A stretch of DNA of 64,000 nt from Macrostomum hystrix (lineage: Eukaryota > Platyhelminthes > Macrostomidae): contig CATNEN010000034.1 in the NCBI GenBank assembly GCA_950097015.1, forward strand, positions 572,501-636,500. Reading direction: 5' to 3'. The notes under the pieces are model-generated. The model did not search any database, was not told the DNA's origin, and was given only the letters and a program-made list of their open reading frames with translations. Positions 57,965-64,000 of the stretch are shown piece after piece (the stretch's first letter is position 1; each line of letters begins with the position of its first letter). Both the position numbers and the translations under genes were made by a program.

Positions 57965-58130
57965 AGGGGGTTGTAACCTAGTGCTTAGAGCGTCGGACTC
58001 ACGATTTGAAGGTCGTGGGTTCGATTCCCGACTCCACTGGGTCTGGAACAATTTGAGTCCTGTAGCAAGACACTGAACTCTGCATTGCATCAGTTCACCC
58101 AGCTGTTAAATGGGTACAAGCATCAGGTGG
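57965..58130 (+). mobile_element. SINE family B with tRNA-like head
   Basis: AACCTAGTGCTTAGAGCG (A-box-like) and GTGGGTTCGATTCCC (B box) are followed by a body TGTAGCAAGACACTGAACTC and CACCCAGCTGTTAAATGGGT. The body resembles conserved SINE central domains known from several invertebrates (from memory). It is not a functional tRNA: the acceptor arms do not pair. Confidence 0.7.
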
Positions 58131-59489
58131 GGAAATTGAGGGTGGGTGTGGCGTCCCCCAGTCCATGGACTGAACAGCCGTACGGCAGCCTTCAGATGCG
58201 CCGCGCAATAGCTGCGGCTGTGCTGTCGGCTGCACATCTGGCACTGCTCAAGTGTCTAGCTCAAGGACAGAGCTTTGCTTGGGCTGACATTAACTGATGC
58301 GCTACTCAAAGCAGAAACTGCAGTTATAAAGGCTTGCGAAAAAGCAAACAAATTTGATCCTCATTTTTCGAGCCATTTAACCAACTAACAAGCCCTTATC
58401 CCGCCCATCCACGCAGCTAGAGCAACTCAGAGTTTGAGCACATAAACAGATTTATGTGTCCGATCTCCGATCAGAAGCAGGCCAAAAATGCCAGCCCATC
58501 TAGCAGGGGGAGAAAGTATTGATTCTAGATTTATTTAGTCGGCATCTGGAACACGATCGCATTAAGGAGCGCTTGGAAGCCAAACTTGCTGACAAATAAA
58601 TATGGATGCCTTCGGACACAGAGTCTTCGTGGAAATTCATAAAACTTTAGCCATATCTTGAGTTTGCTCTCAGATGGCGCAGCTGCTCCTCCTATCTCAG
58701 CTTTTCTCTGTCTCTTTCGTGATCGGGGCCCAGTTGTCAGCGGTTATTTATGACTGTGGAATTGGCCTCCAGGGTGCTTCCATTAGGTCCGCTGCTTGTG
58801 GGAGGCCTTTTAGCTGCTCCCGCCCCTGAGAATCCCCCAGCCGAGATGGGAAGTGACAGTTGCAAGCCTTCGGTAAATCACTTGAAGTGGGGTGGGGCTG
58901 GGAGAGTGCTCAGGGGGGACGCAAGTTTTATTGCTTGCCTGAGAAGCCCCGGCCTTTAGTTTCAATTAAATTGTCTCAGAGGCCTCGTTGCCATCATTTC
59001 AACTAATTTGGCAGCACAAGCTGGCTAATGACTCCCTGCCAACATCAAAAGGCTGCTTTGAGCTGGCCTTCTGTTTCAGATCCATTAAGAGCTCGCCCGT
59101 CTATCTCATTCTCCTTCTCCCAACCCCAAGGGTGGCCTGCTCGAGTGGAGGCAAAGGGGAGGTGGCGGGGTGGCTGCTTTTTCTGAGAAGTGCCCGAGAG
59201 GCAACCGAGCGGGGTGAATGGCGACCGCAGGAGCATCGGGAAGAGGAGGCCGGCTTGTCTGTTTTGCTTTTCAGCAGCCGCTCAACGGCAGGGTTAGGGA
59301 TGATTTCCCGACGCATGATTCCCCATTTCTGGGCCACCTATGTGGGCTGCAACAGGCTCGTCAGCCAGAAACTCGGTGCAATGAGACTTAACTAGCAGCA
59401 ATTCCTCTCGGCGGCTAAATCAAGTCATAAATTCACCTTTTCCTGTCCATCAATAACTGCAACCAAACTTTGTGGGTCTTCCCGAATGT
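58131..59489. other. Intergenic, no gene assigned
   Basis: Mixed composition. Overlapping frames at 58988-59395 on both strands lack any recognisable domain. Confidence 0.4.
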
Positions 59490-59720
59490 AGGATTAGCAA
59501 TCCATCCACTAATCCGTAGGTGGGATTAGCAATCCATCCACTAATCCATAGGTAGGATTAGCAATCCATCCACTAATCCGTAGGTTGGATTAGCAATTTA
59601 TCCACTAATCCGTAGGTGGGATTAGCAATCCATCGACTAATCCGTAGGTTGGATTAGCAATCCATCCACTAATCCGTAGGTTGGATTAGCAATCCATTCC
59701 CTAATACATATTTTGAATTA
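59490..59720. repeat. 32-bp hairpin-forming repeat, about 7 copies
   Basis: The unit contains GGATTAGCAATCCATCCA then CTAATCC. GGATTAG and CTAATCC are inverted repeats around an 11-base loop and are conserved in most units. Confidence 0.9.
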
Positions 59721-59944
59721 GCAACACTTTCAAAGTGCTTTCCATGTTTCATTCTATCCAATATTTTCCATTTTCCACCACGCTCCTGAGTGTAGGCGAT
59801 ATATATCTATTTTAAGGCTTAAACGAAACCGAAAACACGTTGGGCGCAAGGATTAAGGTGATTAGGCACTAGCGCTGTAATTAGTGCTCTGTCTGGCCTA
59901 ATCAATGGGTTTAAGGTGCGTTTTCACACCTTTGCTGCAGTTAG

Positions 59945-61325
59945 GGTTCCTAACAGCTTGGTGGGTTTCCTGACAGTTTATTGGATTTCCTGACAGCTTG
60001 GTGGATCTCCTAACAGTTTGGTGGGTTTCCTGACAGTTTGGTAGGTTTCCTGACAGTTTGGTGGGTTGCCTGACAGTTTGGTGGGTTGCCTGAAAGTTTG
60101 GTGGGTTGCCTGACAGTTTGGTGGGTTGCCTGAAAGTTTGGTGGGTTGCCTGACATTTTGGTGGGTTGCCTGAGAGTTTGGTGGGTTGCCTGACATTTTG
60201 GTGGGTTGCCTGACAGTTTGGTGGGTTGCCTGACAGTTTGGTGGGTTGCCTGACAGTTTGGTGGGTTGCCTGAGAGTTTGGTGGGTTTCCTGACAGTTTG
60301 GTGGCTTTACTGACAGTTTTGTGGGTTTCCTGACAGTTTGGTGGCTTTACTGACAGTTTTGTGGGTTTCCTGACAGTTTGGTGGGTTGCCTGACAGTTTG
60401 GTAGGTTGCCTGAAAGTTTGGTGGGTTGCCTGACATTTTGGTGGGTTGCCTGAGAGTTTGGTGGGTTGCCTGACATTTTGGTGGGTTGCCTGACAGTTTG
60501 GTGGGTTGCCTGACATTTTGGTGGGTTGCCTGAGAGTTTGGTGGGTTGCCTGACATTTTGGTGGGTTGCCTGACAGTTTGGTGGGTTGCCTGACAGTTTG
60601 GTGGGTTGCCTGACAGTTTGGTGGGTTGCCTGACAGTTTGGTGGGTTGCCTGAAAGTTTGGTGGGTTGCCTGACATTTTGGTGGGTTGCCTGAGAGTTTG
60701 GTGGGTTTCCTGACAGTTTGGTGGGTTTCCTGACAGTTTGGTGGGTTGCCTGACAGTTTGGTGGGTTTCCTAACAGTTTGGTAGGTTTCCTGACAGTTTG
60801 GTGGGTTTCCTAACAGTTTGTTGGGTTTCCTGACAGTTTGTTGGGTTTCCTGACAGTTTGGTGGGTTGCCTGAAAGTTTGTTGGGTTTCCTGACAGTTTG
60901 GTGGGTTGCCTGACAGTTTGTTGGGTTTCCTGACAGTTTGGTGGGTTGCCTGAGAGTTTGTTGGGTTTCCTGACAGTTTATTGGATTTTCTGACAGCTTG
61001 GTGGATCTCCTGACAGTTTGGTGGGTTTACTGACAGTTTGGTAGGTTTCCTGACAGTTTGTTTGGTTTACTGACGGTTTGGTAGGTTTCCTGACAGTTTT
61101 GGTGGGTTGCCTGACAGTTTGGTGGGTTTACTGACAGTTTGGTGGGTTTACTGACAGTTTGGTGGGTTTACTGACAGTTTGGTGGGTTTACTGACAGTTT
61201 GGTGGGTTTACTGACAGTTTGGTAGGTTTCCTGACAGTTTGGTATTTTTCCTGGCAGTTTGGTGGGTTTCCTGACAGTTTGGTGGGTTTCCTGACAGTTT
61301 GGTAGGTTTCCTGACAGTTTGGTGG
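59945..61325. repeat. 20-bp minisatellite GACAGTTTGGTGGGTTGCCT, about 69 copies
   Basis: Sub-types (GTTTCC, GTTTAC, GAGAG, GACAT, GAAAG) form blocks: GTTGCC dominates the left half and GTTTCC/GTTTAC the right. Long minus-strand frames across it are artefacts of the repeat. Confidence 0.96.
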
Positions 61326-61570
61326 TCCATGGTCCATTGTTTGCCTGACAACCTAGTCAGCATCGGCACTTCCCTTCGAGAGTCTGACAGAATTCTACAC
61401 AATATTCGACTCGGCAAAAAGAACTTGCTTATTGTTTTGCACGGTTACTCGCATCATTTGTTGAGAAGTTGGCTATTAAAATTCTTTGTAAGCATTCTTT
61501 ATAAACTAAATTAGACAATAATTAAAGTTTTTTTCAATAAAAAGCTAATAAAAATGTTGTATCCTAGCTA

Positions 61571-61951
61571 CTATGCGCAAAAAAATCGCCCTAGTACACC
61601 AAACGTGTAATTACTACTTAGCAGTTTCTTGTCACAATCAAACAGCATATTGAATTCAACTGCCAAAGTTTCGATTATTTGAGTTAAAGTCGAGAAAAAC
61701 TCTTTCTTTGAAAACTTGCCGCCAAGAACAATGCTATTGTAGGGGCCATTGTACAAGCAGCGCGGGTTGCCTCGACTCAGACAGGTGGGCTTTTGACTGC
61801 GTGTGGGATGTGGAAATCGAAAATTGACAGGTAGCTCGTAGTTAGTTGTTGTGGAGTATGCAATAATTGAAGGAAGAAATGCTTGCGTGAGTCTAGACTC
61901 AGTTCCATATCTACTCGATTCTCTTTGCCGGCAATCGGTTTGAATTCCCAA
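61571..61951 (-). other. Unassigned 126-codon frame
   Basis: Non-repetitive sequence with balanced amino-acid composition, including NPRCLYNGPYNSIVLGG and SKKEFFSTLTQIIETLA. I recognise no family and found no splice-consistent extension. It could be an exon or mobile-element remnant. Confidence 0.2.
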
Positions 61952-62149
61952 AAAGTGGGCGTGTCAGCCTCGATTCATTTTGGTCCATTGTTAGGCTAAT
62001 GAAGTCCCTCTGCCACTTACAGGTGTAACCGCTTTCAAATGCAGTCGGATATCTAGACTTGCCGGTTGCTGTGCTAACAATCACAATTAGAATTTGTTTG
62101 AGAAACTTGAGCTCAAACTCTGGCTTGAATATTTATTTTTGATTCCTCA

Positions 62150-63145
62150 TCCCGGATCACCGATTGCCCGATTCCCAGATCTTGAATTGCCGCTTCCAAA
62201 ACCCCGTTCCCACACTCCCGATCCCCATTCCCCGATCCCACACTCTCGATCCCCAATCCCCTATCCCACACTCCCGATCCCCAATCCCCTATCCTACACT
62301 CCCGATCCCCAATCCCCTATCTTACACTCCCGATCCCCAATCCCCTATCCTACACTCCCGATCCCCAATCTCCTATCCTACACTCCCGATCCCACACTCC
62401 CCAATCCCACACTCCCGATCCCCAATCCCGAATCCCCTATCCTACACTCCCGATCCCACACTCCCGATCCCCAATCCCCTATCCTACACTCCCGATCCCC
62501 AATCTCCTATCCTACATTCCCGATCCCACACTCCCCGATCCCACACTCCCGATCCCCAATCCCGAATCCCCTATCCTACACTCCCGATCCCACACTCCCG
62601 ATCCCCAATCCCCTATCCTACACTCCCGATCCCACACTCCCGATCCCCAATCCCCTATCCTACACTCCCGATCCCACACTCCCGATCCCAAATCCCCTAT
62701 CCTACACTCCCAATCCCACACTCCCGATCCCCAATCCCCTATCCTACACTCCCGATCCCACACTCCTGATCCCCAATCCCCTATCCTACACTCCCGATCC
62801 CACACTCCCGATCCCCAATCCCCTATCCTACACTCCGATCCCCAATTCCCTATCCTACACTCCCGATCCCACACTCCCGATCCCCAATCCCCTATCCTAC
62901 ACTCCCGATCCCCAATCCCCTATCCTACACTCCCGATCCCCAATCCCCTATCCTACACTCCCGATCCCACACTCCTGATCCCCAATCCCCTATCCTACAC
63001 TCCCGATCCCACACTCCCGATCCCCAATCCCCTATCCTACACTCCTGATCCCCAATCCCCTATCCTACACTCCCGATCCCACACTCCTGATCCCCAATCC
63101 CTATCCTACACTCCCGATCCCCAATGACAGATCCCCAATGACAGC
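62150..63145. repeat. 14-bp based satellite (CCCACACTCCCGAT / CCCCAATCCCCTAT)
   Basis: Alternating 14-bp sub-units form 28-bp dimers (TCCTACACTCCCGA plus TCCCCAATCCCCTA). The strand is strongly C-rich on the plus strand and G-rich on the other. Confidence 0.95.
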
Positions 63146-64000
63146 ATACGAGAAGGTAGATCGTCAGGAAGTTATCTGACCTGAAGCGCTGAGTTTCACT
63201 GCTTGGTCTCCAGCTTTCACTCAAGCGAACTCAAAACGCCCCGTGCTCACGCTGAGCATATGTGCCGCCGCAGGCACACACTGGCAGTGAGAGGATATTG
63301 CTCATTAGCGAATCGCTCTCGGAGGTTGACACAAGGCAAATGTGGAATGTGACTTTGTTCCAATCCACGCAAATTTATCCGAGTTTGGCCTTTATCTAAT
63401 CGCCACTATTTGTTGCAACAAGCTCATCAACTCGACTGCCATGCATTATGAATGGCGCGTCACTAACATTGTTGTATAGGCTCCCTCTTGTTTCCAAGCC
63501 GTTTGGTAGAAAAGTGGGCGGAACCTTGGTCCCTTACTCTTAAAATGATATCTTAACCATCTGACAGACAGAGCTCGCTATTGGGCAAGTCAAATTTCTC
63601 CAGTTAAAAACTTTTCCAGAACTATATAGGGACCATCTGACTTTGTCTAACAATAATCTACCGATTTGTGTCATAGACAAATTTGGCACCGGCCAGCTGT
63701 GCTAGTGCTTCCACACCAATGGGCACGGGGTCCTGTGTACACTAGACATGCAGTCATTGTTGAGTATAGCTGTCACGGAATAATAAGGGGGGATAATATA
63801 GGGGTGAATGTTGTCTTGCTACTAACCAGACACAAAATAGTCTGCCTGGTCTGACCAGTTTGTGTTCCGCTTCGAAAGCTAAATCAAAACACTGACAAAC
63901 AAGCCGATTAGGCATTTTAAATCCTTCAGAATCCTTTAAACAATTGTAGCATGCTCTAAGACTGAACTATCTACCAGGGACATCTGTGCTTGATCTATTA
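63146..64000. other. Right edge, no gene assigned
   Basis: Mixed-composition sequence without a convincing frame, array or element. Confidence 0.4.

Noticed and set aside
57965-58040. A true tRNA gene
   Set aside because: A- and B-box patterns are present but the acceptor arms do not pair, and the sequence continues into a SINE body.
59898-60676. Minus-strand frames rich in Gln/Pro/Asn (up to 192 codons)
   Set aside because: Product of the 20-bp repeat, with shifting frames across the array.

Overview
The window is animal nuclear DNA. Every convincing gene is split by GT-AG introns, and all encode metazoan families: Polycomb Scm, a GAB-type adaptor, a DOK7-type adaptor, and DDX6 and DDX5/17 helicases. 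GC-rich coding exons sit in AT-rich introns. About 20 different minisatellite arrays, several gene starts with a splice acceptor one base before the ATG (suggesting spliced-leader trans-splicing), and close tandem gene spacing together fit a free-living flatworm such as Macrostomum. That assignment is an inference, not proven.

Layout. 1-8.5 kb (+ strand): the 3' part of a GAB-like PH adaptor (to 2315), a complete PP2C-like pseudophosphatase resembling PP2D1 (4131-6833), and a Crypton-type tyrosine recombinase gene with two compensating frame breaks (7340-8496). 10.7-13.3 kb (- strand): a complete DDX6/CGH-1/Me31B helicase in five exons. 15.4-18.4 kb: repeats, including a 16-bp array. 19.2-43.9 kb (- strand): one 25-kb gene in seven coding exons, a PH-PTB adaptor closest to DOK7, whose introns hold most of the satellite DNA in the window, SINE copies and a possible P-type transposase relic. 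44.4-51.8 kb (+ strand): a complete DDX5/DDX17 (p68) helicase, divergent from the DOK7-like gene. 52.9-55.9 kb (+ strand): a compact Sex-comb-on-midleg (Scm) protein with two MBT repeats and a SAM domain. 56.8-57.6 kb: an 817-bp non-autonomous hAT element with terminal inverted repeats, an exact 8-bp target duplication and an internal minisatellite. 58-64 kb: a tRNA-derived SINE, more arrays and no convincing gene.

How the genes relate. The two receptor-tyrosine-kinase adaptors have different folded domains but a strikingly similar C-terminal tail: an LHYAxLD motif followed by a YTE(V/L)Dxx(R/K)Txx motif. This is the most interesting protein-level signal. At the DNA level, most introns longer than about 500 bp carry their own private minisatellite. 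One large array has a 1.34-kb higher-order period. The two 16-bp arrays share flanks, so they look like copies of one modular repeat.

All exon joins given were checked by hand for frame and splice-site consensus. No database search was possible.
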